A DNA stretch of 35,452 bases from Amoeboaphelidium occidentale (Eukaryota; Aphelidiomycota; Aphelidea): contig JALGPX010000022.1 in assembly GCA_023515795.1 (NCBI GenBank), positions 72,802 through 108,253 of the forward strand, given 5' to 3'. Both the position numbers and the translations under genes were made by a program. Below, one piece after another: positions 1 through 10,087 of this stretch; position 1 is the stretch's first letter; each line of letters opens with the position of its first letter. The notes beneath the pieces are model-generated. The model did not search any database, was not told the origin of the DNA, and worked only from the letters and a program-made list of their open reading frames with translations.

Positions 1-780
1 GAAGTACATTAGAACAAACATTTCACTCAAATCATCTCTGTTAACTTTCTGAAATCCCATCGTTTCAACTCCATCGTAAAATTTAGCTATTCCTTCCTTG
101 TTCTCAAACCGACTATTAACTTCTGCTATCAGCAACCATCCACCAGGTTTCAGAATACGTTCTGCTTCATTTATAAAGTCCTTGTAATCGCTGCCCATAA
201 GACTCAGACAGAATACCACCACATTTGCAGAATCATTCTTCAGAGGTACATTAGCAATATTTGCAGCAGTCACGTGATCATTCAGCGGTATTATATCAAA
301 TGAATGTATTTCGATATTCTCAGAGTTGCTCTTGAAATCATCATGATCTTTCAAGGCTTGAGCCAACAATGCCTCGCCACAGCCCATATCAGCAACTACA
401 AACTTTTGCTTTTTATCGCATGAACCGTAAATCTTTATAATCTTTTCAAATATAAAATCCAGAGGTTTCTTTGGCCATTGCACGACTTGTTCTTTGAATC
501 CATCATGATAATCTTTGAATAGATTCGGTTCTTTTGTGAACAGCTTTACAGAATCTTTACTCGGTTTCGTGTATAGCAATTCATTCAGGTGCCTGAATTT
601 ACCAGCTGATAATTTCTGTTTCATTTTCTGTTGAGTCTTCGTAAGTGTTGATGATCCAGTAGATTTTTGCATGGAAGACACGTAGGAGGATGGTTTCTTT
701 ATTCCTGCAGGTAAAGGAGGCACGCCAGTAGAAGAGAGCTTTGTTAACTTTTTCCTATCTTTGGATTTCTGTTTGGTCAT
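1..780 (-). CDS. RRP8: Rrp8-type 25S rRNA (adenine-N1) methyltransferase, 3' end cut by window
   Basis: The open frame runs from an ATG at 780 to the window edge, giving 260 residues without a stop, so the C-terminus is missing. Residues 61-105 carry the Rrp8/nucleomethylin signature (KFRHLNELLYT, then FKDYHDGFKEQVVQWP). It is followed by the SAM-binding motif I (VVADMGCGEALLA, about 128-140), SFDIIPLNDHV, VPL and FCLSLMG, the order seen in yeast Rrp8 and human NML. Residues 1-55 are Lys/Ser rich, as expected of a nucleolar protein. In yeast this enzyme makes m1A in 25S rRNA; that role is taken from the family. No intron is needed. It lies 41 bp downstream of the next gene on the same strand. 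Perhaps 10-20 residues are lost. Confidence 0.93.
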   Translation of the reverse strand, partial: MTKQKSKDRKKLTKLSSTGVPPLPAGIKKPSSYVSSMQKSTGSSTLTKTQQKMKQKLSAGKFRHLNELLYTKPSKDSVKLFTKEPNLFKDYHDGFKEQVVQWPKKPLDFIFEKIIKIYGSCDKKQKFVVADMGCGEALLAQALKDHDDFKSNSENIEIHSFDIIPLNDHVTAANIANVPLKNDSANVVVFCLSLMGSDYKDFINEAERILKPGGWLLIAEVNSRFENKEGIAKFYDGVETMGFQKVNRDDLSEMFVLMYF

Positions 781-821
781 TTGATGGAATGATCAAGTAT
801 CACTTTGCGCTTGAAAATATA

Positions 822-1442
822 TCAAAGACATTCCGGAGGAACAGTGAACACAAACTCTGATGCTTTGAAGGCCTTCAAATTTGTAAACTCGTAAATCATT
901 CGTGTTCTGCGACTGTGCTGATCACGCGGTATGTAGTAGGGAAGGTGGTGCTGAATCTCCATCAAGCTAAGAGAACTGTAACAAGTTTTCCTTGTCTGGT
1001 ACAATTTAACATTCGTGTAGCCAATGCCAAACGGAAACCATTCGAACAGCCTTGTTGAAGATGTGTAAAGTTTCTCCTCTTTGCCATGAACATGCACTGT
1101 TTCAGTTGCTTCGTGTTCAGCAGTCATTGTCTCTTCAGACCAAATTTTGCTTACAATATCAGAGGGTAAATCTTCTTGTAAACACTTTCCTGTTATGAGA
1201 TCTTGACTATACATTGTTTTATTGACCAGAATATGATGGAACGCTTCGTAAAATTCTGCGTTTGGATGTTGTAAGAAGTATGAAGCCATTCTTTTGGATC
1301 CCTTCTCGACAAATACTGTGCCAAAAGTCATGTACTTTGTGTCATATGCATGCGGAAACTCTCCGTACATTGTGATATCAACCTTAAAGTATTCCGGAAG
1401 GTTACATGATAAGAGAATGGTTTGAAGGAATGGCAAGAACAT
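822..1442 (-). CDS. Small putative secreted protein, possibly ependymin/LolA-like fold
   Basis: A 206-residue frame starts at the ATG at 1442; an in-frame GTG six bases upstream is not a likely eukaryotic start. The N-terminus (MFLPFLQTILLSCN) is short and hydrophobic, like a signal peptide. The body is rich in aromatic and beta-prone residues, and the C-terminus ends in SEFVFTVPPECL. An early Cys-x-x-Pro (SCNLP), a YD-x-K step near residue 30 and a terminal F-x-x-P-P-x-C resemble the layout of ependymin-related, LolA-like lipid-binding proteins. That is a pattern guess, not a recognised homology. One N-x-T sequon (NKT) is visible. The gene is co-oriented with RRP8, 41 bp upstream of it, and divergent from the DsbA-like gene. 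I am confident of the frame, not of the family. Confidence 0.55.
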   Translation of the reverse strand: MFLPFLQTILLSCNLPEYFKVDITMYGEFPHAYDTKYMTFGTVFVEKGSKRMASYFLQHPNAEFYEAFHHILVNKTMYSQDLITGKCLQEDLPSDIVSKIWSEETMTAEHEATETVHVHGKEEKLYTSSTRLFEWFPFGIGYTNVKLYQTRKTCYSSLSLMEIQHHLPYYIPRDQHSRRTRMIYEFTNLKAFKASEFVFTVPPECL

Positions 1443-1587
1443 TGACACAAGCTAAATGTAAAAAGCAAAAGCTTGAAGCCAGCTATTTAAGCTTTGCTCG
1501 AGGGCGAAACGAAATCGAACGGAAATTTCTGAAACCGCGATTTTCCTCGTGCTTGAAAGATTTCGTAATTATTTTTGAGACTTCCAA

Positions 1588-2256
1588 ATGGCATTGCCAA
1601 CAATATTAGCTGGTCATCGTTTAGGTTCAGCCGCTGCACCACATGTCATTGAGGCATTTCTAGACTACACTGTATTTTTCTGTAGAGCCTTTTAATGTAG
1701 CTAATTCTATTAGTGTCCATTTTCTGGCAAGTTCTACAATAAGTTTACAGAAGAAGTATTTCCGTACTTGGAACAAAAATACCCTGGCCAATTCCAGTTC
1801 GTCTTCCGTAATCAAATTCAGCCATGGCACCCACACTCCACAGTTGTGCATGAAGCTGCTTTGGCTGTTGAGTATCTTGATAGTGCACAGTTCTATCCGT
1901 ACTCCAAGTTATTATTTGAGCGCACCCTTAGCGCATTTTCTGATAAGCACGTTTATCATAAATCGTGGCATCAGTTGAATGAAGATCTTGCTGAATTGGC
2001 TGCTACTTTGGGTGCACCAAAAGTCACCAAGGAGAATGTGTTGAAACTTTTGCTTGTGGAGCAACAACCAGACGATTACATTTACGGAAATATCGTTACA
2101 AATCGCTTGAAGTATTGCATTAAGTTGGGCAGACAACAGGCTATTCATGTGTCACCAACTGTTCTGTTGGATGGTTTGATCAATCGCTCAATTGAGAGCT
2201 CTTGGACTTTGGAACAGTGGAAAGAACTTATTGCGAAGGAATGGGGATTGAAATAA
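1588..2256 (+). CDS. DsbA/thioredoxin-like fold protein (two exons)
   Basis: Exons are 1588..1671 and 1714..2256, with a 42-bp intron (GTATTT..CTATTAG, branch-like CTAAT). Splicing joins HVIEAFLDYT to CPFSGKFYNKF and gives 208 residues. The sequence APHVIEAFLDYTCPFS is the fungal DsbA-like pattern in which the active site is C-P-F-S rather than C-x-x-C. This makes disulfide exchange doubtful and suggests a thiol or glutathione-type role. The region around 175-185 (VSPTVLLDGL) matches the cis-Pro loop of thioredoxin folds (T/S-P-T). No signal peptide is seen, so it is probably cytosolic. It converges with the next minus-strand gene, leaving 11 bp between stop codons. Family assignment is good; substrate is unknown. 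Confidence 0.85.
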
Positions 2257-2267
2257 AAAGAACAATT

Positions 2268-2600
2268 TTATTCATTTATACGTTGTCTTTTAGCATGAGT
2301 TAATAGGAAAATTCCAGTTCCAGGACCGAAGTTTGCCCACGATGAAGCTTCTTGATTAGCGATGGCTTTGATTACAGGCATGTACCTCTTGGATTTAACC
2401 CTTTCTTTGTCAAACTCTGATATATCATTATTGATTTTGTACTTTGGAACTCGAGCGAATTTCTTGATATTAGATTGTGAACCTTGGTAAGTGATTTTAG
2501 GCTTTGAAACAAGTGGTGCATTATCGCTTCTGACTATTAAAGTCTCAGATCCACAAAGATACTTGTAAAGGATTGCTAGAGATGTTCCAGAAGAGTTCAT
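2268..2600 (-). CDS. Unrecognised 110-residue basic protein
   Basis: A single open frame from ATG 2600 to a stop at 2268. The protein is basic (for example KERVKSKRYMPVIKAIA) with an aromatic, glycine-containing tail (SSWANFGPGTGIFLLTHAKRQ). I do not recognise the family. No signal peptide, membrane segment or coiled coil is evident. It sits tail-to-tail with the DsbA-like gene (11 bp) and head-to-head with the nucleotidyltransferase gene (97 bp between ATGs). This spacing matches neighbouring real genes and supports it being coding. The size and basic character would fit a mitochondrial-ribosome, chromatin or axonemal small protein, but nothing here decides between them. Confidence 0.5.
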   Translation of the reverse strand: MNSSGTSLAILYKYLCGSETLIVRSDNAPLVSKPKITYQGSQSNIKKFARVPKYKINNDISEFDKERVKSKRYMPVIKAIANQEASSWANFGPGTGIFLLTHAKRQRINE

Positions 2601-2697
2601 TACAGAGTAGAAAATGTGCTGTAACTTTAGTGCGTGGCTGTCAGGTGGCTAATATCTAAAAATAGCACATCGATGAAGCTCGTCGCAATGTCCTTTA

Positions 2698-5229
2698 ATG
2701 ATATGTATTCGTTCATTAAGAAATGAACATTTCCGCATGATATCCGAAATTGCACTTGAAACGGATTCTTTCGTGGCAATCATGGAAGAATCCGCTGCGA
2801 GAGGTCGCGGAAACAGAGGAAGAGGAAGAGGCTCCAACAGAGGCCGAAGAAATAATAATCAAAGTAAAACAAAGAATGCCGCAGCGTTTGAAGTACCTCT
2901 TGAGGATGACTTGAACAATTCCTACGAAGGGCATAAGAATGTTGCCGCAGCTGCACAGCCACAATCTCCGAACGATGTTTTAAATGCTCTCAGGTCCATG
3001 GGAATAACAGTCACAGTGAAAAACGATGCAGCTGGGGATTCTGTACATGGAAATGTTGTCAGGCCACGAGTTGTTAACTCAACGGATGAAATTGTCACTG
3101 AACCAACAGAAGCAGTTAAAAGTCCATTCTTGCCACCGCTACAGTCTCATATGCCAAATGCTCATAGTCATGCAAATCATGGAATACCTGTAGCTCAATG
3201 GGGTGTGCAAGCGCCAGTAAATGTTCCTCATTATCCTGCTGGTGCGATGCATGGGCAATCTCCACTAATGCAACCTGCTTTCAGCGCTAATGATGTTCAT
3301 GCGGATAATTTTATGGCTAAACATCATGAGGGCAATGCTACGATGCATACCGATAATCATCAACATCATCAGTTTCATACTCAGTTTCGCGATCCCAGTT
3401 TGAACTTTGGTGTTCTTCCTGTTGGCATGCAAGGAAACCACCACTTTGGTCCGCTGGGAAATCCACAAGTTAATCAGTTTAGACCTTTAATTCATTCTGG
3501 TATGCACTCTAATAGTCCGCCTCATGTTTTTAATCATGCTGTTGCGCCTGATGTTATGAGAGATCATTCACACAAAGCATTAATGATTCCACTTCCAACT
3601 AGGCCTGCAGTCAATACAAGACCTGACCAGCCAAAACCTCTCCCAAAAGATACATACTTACAGGAAGACTTTACACAAGAAATAATGGAACTTTTGGGAG
3701 ACATTTCACCTCCTGAAAGTGACAAGATGAGACATTTATCGTCAATTCATTATTTATCAATAGTTGTGCAGAAATTATTTGGGAATGGTGCAAGAGTTTT
3801 ACCTTATGGCAGTGTTGCTTCTGGTATGTGGCTGAAAGGAAGTGGTGATGTTGACTTGTGCATAATGTTGGATTCTTATTCCGAGTCAAATGCAGAAATT
3901 CAAAGAGCCAAAGAAGAAGTAAGACTAAAAGAGGAACACGAACTGGCAGAAGATTTACGCCACGAAGAATGGAAACAGAAGAAGATTGATCTTGAAAAGG
4001 AATCGGGACAAGAAGTTGAACTGACAGATCATGAAGTTGAATCTGAACCTGAAACCGAAGAAGCTAAAGAAACTGAACAAGCCACAAAAATTGATGATCA
4101 ACCAAAAGACAAGAAGAATAAGAAAAAGAGGCTTCGCAAGTTTAAAAGAAGAGAGTTCAGAGAGTATACTTTGGCACAATATCTATTGGAATCTTTTGGA
4201 AAAGAATTAGAGAATCATCCACGGTTCACTGAAATCAAGATATTGACAAAGACGAGAGTTCCAATTGTAAAAATGAGAGATTCGGAGACATCTTTGAATA
4301 TTGATATTGGTTATAATAATTTTCTTGGTGTTGTGAATACAAGGTTGCTGCTCACTTACTCTTTGATCGATCCTCGATTCAAGCAAATGGTGCTATTGGT
4401 AAAGTGCTGGGCAAAGAGAAGAACAATCAACGATACTTATAGCGGTACTTTGAGTAGTTATGGTTACGTTCTGATGGTTATACACTTTTTACAATACGCT
4501 TGTTTTCCTCCTGTTCTTCCGAATCTCCAGAATATAGAACCAATGAAGAGGCCATATAAGCACGGTGATAAAGAGTATGATGTTTATTTTTTCGATGATA
4601 TAGATCGCTTGAAAGCGAATTGGAGAATTGAGAATGTTCAAACTGTTGGTGAATTGATGTACGAATTTTATTACTACTGGGGACATGTTTTTGATTACAA
4701 GGTTCAAGTTGCTTCTATTCGCACAGGAGGAGTATTGACTAAGGAAGAAAAGGGTTGGGTGCCTCTCTTAGAACAGGAAAAGAAATCAAAGGAAAATGAG
4801 CCTTCAGCGGCAGAAAGAAAAGACAGTTCAGAGAGTCTCGAAATCATGGAAAATGCAAAACTTGCCAAGCAAGATGTAAAGAAAGAGATTGTACAGAGAT
4901 ACTGGATTTGCATAGAGGATCCATTTGAAATCACACATAATCTTGGCAGACCTGTTGGTAGAGATTCTCTGTACTTTATCAGAGGAGAATTCTTGCAAGC
5001 ATTCTCTGCTTTTGGTAATTGTAAATTCTATACTTTTGAGTACTTGAAATCAAACAGAGTACCAGTATATGGTCGACTGAAACCCAATGAGCTTGGCCAA
5101 CAAACAGTTTTGCAAAAAATCCTTGAAGAGAGTCAGTATAAAACCAGAGAAGAGCACAAGCAACGCAACAAGGAGAACAAAGAATGGAGTGACAAGAGAA
5201 AAAAGAGTATACAACCGGTCAATAAATAA
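2698..5229 (+). CDS. Terminal uridylyl/adenylyltransferase (Cid1/TUT-like non-canonical poly(A) polymerase)
   Basis: An 843-residue frame without introns. The nucleotidyltransferase signature GSVASGMWLKGSGDVDL places Gly-Ser at 371-372 and catalytic Asp at 384 and 386. The third carboxylate is Asp536 in LNIDIGYNN. TYSGTLSSYGYVLMVIHFLQ, further downstream, is the PAP-associated central domain motif of Cid1/TUT proteins. The family adds U or A to RNA 3' ends. Residues 33-55 form an RG-rich stretch (RGRGNRGRGRG), and 150-300 is His/Asn/Pro-rich and probably disordered. A Lys/Glu-rich insertion of about 100 residues separates the second and third catalytic Asp. The start could instead be Met29 at 2782 (MEESAARGRG), since the first 28 residues look like untranslated leader. 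It ends 22 bp before the convergent PLC stop. Confidence 0.88.
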   Translation: MICIRSLRNEHFRMISEIALETDSFVAIMEESAARGRGNRGRGRGSNRGRRNNNQSKTKNAAAFEVPLEDDLNNSYEGHKNVAAAAQPQSPNDVLNALRSMGITVTVKNDAAGDSVHGNVVRPRVVNSTDEIVTEPTEAVKSPFLPPLQSHMPNAHSHANHGIPVAQWGVQAPVNVPHYPAGAMHGQSPLMQPAFSANDVHADNFMAKHHEGNATMHTDNHQHHQFHTQFRDPSLNFGVLPVGMQGNHHFGPLGNPQVNQFRPLIHSGMHSNSPPHVFNHAVAPDVMRDHSHKALMIPLPTRPAVNTRPDQPKPLPKDTYLQEDFTQEIMELLGDISPPESDKMRHLSSIHYLSIVVQKLFGNGARVLPYGSVASGMWLKGSGDVDLCIMLDSYSESNAEIQRAKEEVRLKEEHELAEDLRHEEWKQKKIDLEKESGQEVELTDHEVESEPETEEAKETEQATKIDDQPKDKKNKKKRLRKFKRREFREYTLAQYLLESFGKELENHPRFTEIKILTKTRVPIVKMRDSETSLNIDIGYNNFLGVVNTRLLLTYSLIDPRFKQMVLLVKCWAKRRTINDTYSGTLSSYGYVLMVIHFLQYACFPPVLPNLQNIEPMKRPYKHGDKEYDVYFFDDIDRLKANWRIENVQTVGELMYEFYYYWGHVFDYKVQVASIRTGGVLTKEEKGWVPLLEQEKKSKENEPSAAERKDSSESLEIMENAKLAKQDVKKEIVQRYWICIEDPFEITHNLGRPVGRDSLYFIRGEFLQAFSAFGNCKFYTFEYLKSNRVPVYGRLKPNELGQQTVLQKILEESQYKTREEHKQRNKENKEWSDKRKKSIQPVNK

Positions 5230-5251
5230 CCGTAAATCTATTCTCTAACTT

Positions 5252-7739
5252 CTACTTGAAAGAAATATATACAAAAAGGTTACTGTGAGGTAATTCTTGT
5301 CCTTCGTGATCATACAAATTAACAAATCTGTAACCTGGCTGAACACAATTCAATGGAAGAGCTGAAGCAGCGATAAAATCATCGCTCATATCCCTAAACA
5401 AACAAGAAAGAGAGTTAATATTCTGGCGACATTTGAAACTTACATGTCACTGTCCATAACGACAAATCTTAGAAATGAAAATTCAGTATTTGTCACTTTG
5501 GTCTTGAAAGCCATGTAATTCTTTGAGCCATCTTGATGTGGCAAATCCAATTTACCAGTTTTTGGATCTTTCAATGGTGACCAGCGTGGATTGAATCCAT
5601 TATCTTGAATAGTTTTAGTTTTAAAAGTCTCAATTTTTACACTAGCCTTCTGTGGCTGAGGTGTAATCAAATCAACCATAACATAAGGATCAATAATTTC
5701 ACCATCTTTAACATTCTTTGGTTTAGGCAAACGATACCCAGAAATCACTGTTACTCTTAAACTCTTTTCAGCATTCTTCTTCTTCTTTTGTTCATCCGTG
5801 TAAGCGTTAGCCTTCTCCTTTGACAACAAATATTCTGGCTTCAAGACATACCCACAATTACCATTCTGTCTGAAAAACCCACGATTCAATTGCGATCCCA
5901 AATCAAATGTCTGATAATTCAGAGCAACCATTTGACAACCTGCTTGCCAGTAAGGTACAGGATTAATATTTGAAGAATCAATACGAGTTCCTTTTGGATA
6001 AATTCTAGTCATTGCCACTTGATTCAATTGAATCATTTCCTGTAAAGACTTCTGTATCAACTTGGTAGCCTTCACTTCTGACAGAGAACAAATATTTTTA
6101 TAACTCAGCGACTTTGTAGCATCATCAAAAGTAGTAAACTTCTTTGAAACCATGTAAACTGCCAATTTACCCAATTCTTCAACAACAGCAGGACCATGAT
6201 GATGATGATGATGTTTCTTCTTTGTCATTTGATCTTGCGACTTCTTCTTTGTTGGCGATCCTGAAGTCGAAGTCGAAGTCGAAGTAGAAGATGATAAATT
6301 ACCATTAGATGATTTAGTAGGAGAAGGCACGCCATCAGAAGAGAAAGAATCATACTCATCTTCTGAGTCACCTGAAGAAATAGAATCAGAATTAGAATCT
6401 TCCTTTTCCTTCTTCTTTTCATCAACCTTCTTCTTATTACCAAACAACTTGAAAGCATTCCTAACAGTATCACCACCACCGCTCTTTGTCTTCTCCTTCT
6501 CCTTCTTCTTCTCAACCTCAACCACAACCTCTTTCTCCTTCCCATTGTCCTTCTTCTTGTCTGAATGCTTCTTGCCCTTTACCAAAATCTTGTACTTTAA
6601 CTCCTCCACCGAAGGCACCCTATCCCCATTAAACATTTCTTCCACCACTAGAGATTCACCCAATTCCTCCTTTAGAATCTTTGCCAACTGCTGCTGCTGC
6701 TGCTGCTGCTCAGAACAATGATTCTCCAGAGACAAAGTAACAGGATATGGCGACTTGTAAAACGCATTCTCCTTGACAGCTCTTACTATAGATCTAAAAG
6801 TAATCTTTGAAGTCAATGTATGCCCATGATAAACCACCGGCTCACCATTTTCACTAGCACTATCCCAACAATCCAATTCTACACTCCTACATCCCTGCCT
6901 CAACACCTTGACATACTGATCCACAGAAGATTTAGAAACCAATTGATCACCCTGCAAATAAGTATTATGAGAAGCCTTGATGTAGTAACAATTTATAGGT
7001 TGATCCATCTTCATATTACTCTTATCAGTTGAATAATCAATTGAATCATGAGAATAATCAACCATCATCCATTGATTATTCAAATCCTCAAAGTATCCAA
7101 TAAAACCCAACTGATCAATAACAACTTTTCCATTTCCTGATGATCCTGATGATGATGATGATGATGATCCTGATGATGAAGTAGAAAACATCTTGACAAT
7201 ATTCTGTGCCTTTTCTATAGACTGAACCATCTGAGTATTGAGTAAGAACTCTTTGAATGTATTCTGATCCAATGATGAAGTAGTAGTAGAAGTAGTAGTA
7301 GAAGTAGTAGATGATGAAGTACTACTACTACTAGTAAGAGATTGATATAATATTTCCAAATCTTCTCTTCTACTCAATTCTGTAAATATNTGCCTTTTCT
7401 ATAGACTGAACCATCTGAGTATTGAGTAAGAACTCTTTGAATGTATTCTGATCCAATGATGAAGTAGTAGTAGAAGTAGAAGTAGTAGAAGTAGTAGTAG
7501 AAGTAGTAGAAGTAGAAGTAGTAGATGATGAAGTACTACTACTACTAGTAAGAGATTGATATAATATTTCCAAATCTTCTCTTCTACTCAATTCTGTAAA
7601 TATTTCATCCAATTGAGAAGAATCAATCTTTTCTTTAGGTCTTCTTGATGATTGTATCTGATTAGAAGAAGAGATATTGATTTCTGAAAAGAACTTTTGT
7701 AAATCTTTTAAATCAACTGAAGCAACTAAAGGATCCTTC

Positions 7740-7772
<33 letters not shown>

Positions 7773-7831
7773 TTATAAGAAGAAGAAGAAGAAGAAGAAG
7801 ATAGGAATAAATCTTTGAGTGGTTGAGACAT
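5252..7831 (-). CDS. Phosphoinositide-specific phospholipase C, PH-less delta-type; frame broken by an assembly join at N7390
   Basis: The start is ATG 7831. The last exon is 5252..5393, after a 50-bp intron (5394..5443) that joins VVMDSDM to DMSDDFIAASALPLN. Domains in order: EF-hand-like region, X box with SHNTY (His codon 6967..6969), VELDCWD, VYHGHTL and LSLENHC, a long acidic/basic linker, Y box, then a C2 domain ending in FVYISFK. The catalytic His and acidic residues of the X box are all present, so the enzyme should hydrolyse PIP2 with Ca2+. There is no PH domain, as in plant and protist PLCs. Seven Gln follow ENHCSE directly, and six His lie in the linker. The upstream part is in another frame only because 7391..7603 repeats 7207..7389 around an N. 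With one copy the frame is continuous. Confidence 0.85.
7207..7603. repeat. Tail-to-head near-duplicate around a single N (unmerged contig overlap)
   Basis: Bases 7207..7389 (183 bp) reappear as 7391..7603 (213 bp) directly after the N at 7390. The copies match except for the Ser/Thr codon tract, which is 30 bp longer in the second, exactly ten codons. Because the copies abut a gap character and the duplication alone breaks the PLC frame, this looks like two contig ends that overlapped but were not merged, and not like a biological repeat. The length change in a simple-repeat tract suggests two alleles or a repeat-length sequencing error. Confidence 0.85.
7739..7800. repeat. ATT and AAG trinucleotide tracts in the PLC 5' coding region
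   Basis: An (ATT)n tract at about 7739..7771 and an (AAG)n tract at about 7778..7800 lie inside the first codons of the PLC gene. Read on the minus strand they encode a run of Asn and a run of Ser. Similar tracts occur at 6688..6711 (CTG, poly-Gln), 6196..6213 (ATG on plus, six His) and, in the neighbouring gene, at about 8750..8771, 9417..9450 and 10053..10081. Confidence 0.9.
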
Positions 7832-7901
7832 CTTTTGAAATTAAAGAAGAAATCTATTTATAAAACAAACTGTTTCTTTTGAATCACATACAGACAGACG
7901 A
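7832..7901. promoter_or_regulatory. 70-bp divergent intergenic region shared by PLC and the coiled-coil gene
   Basis: Only 70 bp separate the ATG of the minus-strand PLC (7831) from the ATG of the plus-strand coiled-coil gene (7902). Both promoters and 5' leaders must fit here or reach into coding sequence. The stretch is AT-rich (TTTATAAAAC near its middle resembles a TATA element for either direction). No other motif is evident. Both genes share the same homopolymer-rich codon style. Confidence 0.4.
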
Positions 7902-9412
7902 ATGACTGAAACAGAACAACCTAAAGAATTGGAATATTTAAAAAGAGAAGATTGTTTATGTCAATTGAAATACAATTCAATCAAAGAGAAAGAAGAAGAA
8001 GAGAAAGAGAAAGAAGAAGATAATAGTAAACTACTTCCTACCAACATTTCAAATTCAAATTCAAAAGATTTAATTGAAATATTACAAAACAGAAATTCTT
8101 CTTTAGTTAAGGAAAATAAGAAATTATTTCTACAGAATTCTTTTACAAGAAATGAATTGGATTTACTCTTAAAGAAAAGGAAGGAATTACAACAGGATTT
8201 ACAACACTTGCAAACTTTATTAGAAAAACCTTCTTCTTCTAATTCTTCTTCTTATAATAATAATAAGAATAATAATTATAATAATAAGGATGAGTTGAAG
8301 AAGTTACGATTGGAATTATTGGAAAAGAATAGACAATTAGAAATATTGAAACAGAGTAATAATAATAATAATAAGAATAAGAATAAGAAGAAGATTTCTA
8401 AGGAGTTATCATTTAGTAGGATTATAATGAAACATCATTTGAAATCTTCTTCTTCTTATTCTTATTATTATTCTAGTAAGATTGTTCAGACTGATTCTAC
8501 TGAAACTAATCATAATAATGATGGAATGACTCAGACTGATTCTACTGAAACTAAAAATGTGTATACTCAATACAATTTAGTTGATGAGTCATCCACTACT
8601 ACTACTTACACTCAGACTAATGATGTTCAGGATAATATCAAAGTACTTGTTGGTGAGTTTGATAGAGAAAGAGATTTATTATTGAAACAATTGGATGATA
8701 AGGATGAGTATATTCATCATTTATTGATGTTGCAGAAATCTTCCATTAGTAGTAGTAGTAGTAGTAGTAGTAAAGAAGAATCTATTTCAGTTGGAGTTGA
8801 TCAGCACAATATTAATAATTTACAATTGGAAAGAGATTCACTTTTATCAATGGTTCACCAATTAGAATTACAATTGGAATTGGAAAAACAGCAAAATGAA
8901 AAGAATGTTATTTATATTCATCAGATGGAACAGGAATTNAATAAGGATGAGTTGAAGAAGTTACGATTGGAATTATTGGAAAAGAATAGACAATTAGAAA
9001 TATTGAAACAGAGTAATAAGAGTAATAATAATAATAAGAATAAGAATAAGAAGAAGATTTCTAAGGAGTTATCATTTAGTAGGATTATAATGAAACATCA
9101 TTTGAAATCTTCTTCTTCTTATTCTTATTATTATTCTAGTAAGATTGTTCAGACTGATTCTACTGAAACTAATCATAATAATGATGGAATGACTCAGACT
9201 GATTCTACTGAAACTAAAAATGTGTATACTCAATACAATTTAGTTGATGAGTCATCCACTACTACTACTTCCACTCAGACTAATGATGTTCAGGATAATA
9301 TCAAAGTACTTGTTGGTGAGTTTGATAGAGAAAGAGATTTATTATTGAAACAATTGGATGATAAGGATGAGTATATTCATCATTTATTGATGTTGCAGAA
9401 ATCTTCCATTAA

Positions 9413-9450
<38 letters not shown>

Positions 9451-10051
9451 AAGAAGAATCTATTTCAGTTGGAGTTGATCAGCACAATATTAATAATTTA
9501 CAATTGGAAAGAGATTCACTTTTATCAATGGTTCACCAATTAGAATTACAATTGGAATTGGAAAAACAGCAAAATGAAAAGAATGTTATTTATATTCATC
9601 AGATGGAACAGGAATTGCATTCAGTACAAGAACAATTGTTTAATAGGGAATTATTAGTAGATAAATTACAACAAGATTCTTCTAATGTGGTTAAAGTAAT
9701 GGAGGATTATCAGGAGAAATTGAAACAGAAGGATCAAGAGTTAAAGGAGATGGAAAGAAGAATGTTGGAGTATGAAGTACAGATTGATTTGATTAAGGAA
9801 TATAATGAACATAATAATGATAATAATGAAGTTAAAAGAGGAAGGGATAGGGGTTGTCAGACTGATTGTAATGAATTAGAATCTGTTGGAGTACAAGTTG
9901 ATTTAAAGGAGATGAAGAAGGAAGTAGATTTAAAGAAGGAAGATGTTGGTGTTAATACTTTTGTTGTAAAGAAGACTGATGCAGGAGTTAATACATCTTC
10001 TACTTCTATAACTGTTGTTGATGATGCTTTAAATAAGAAACCTGTTCAAAA

Positions 10052-10087
<36 letters not shown>

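Noticed and set aside
2649-2837. Minus-strand frame opposite the transferase start
   Set aside because: It is antisense to the RG-rich coding region and crosses the promoter of the gene; the composition reflects the opposite strand.
6196-6213. Six-histidine run as vector or tag contamination
   Set aside because: It lies inside the continuous PLC linker, all six codons are CAT, and neighbouring tracts are also homopolymeric.
6225-6545. Arginine-rich 106-residue minus-strand frame
   Set aside because: It is an out-of-frame reading of the Lys/Ser-rich PLC linker.
8283-9616. Genuine internal tandem duplication of coiled-coil exon
   Set aside because: The N lies exactly at the junction and a second N with the same pattern is 1.5 kb away, so an assembly overlap explains both better.
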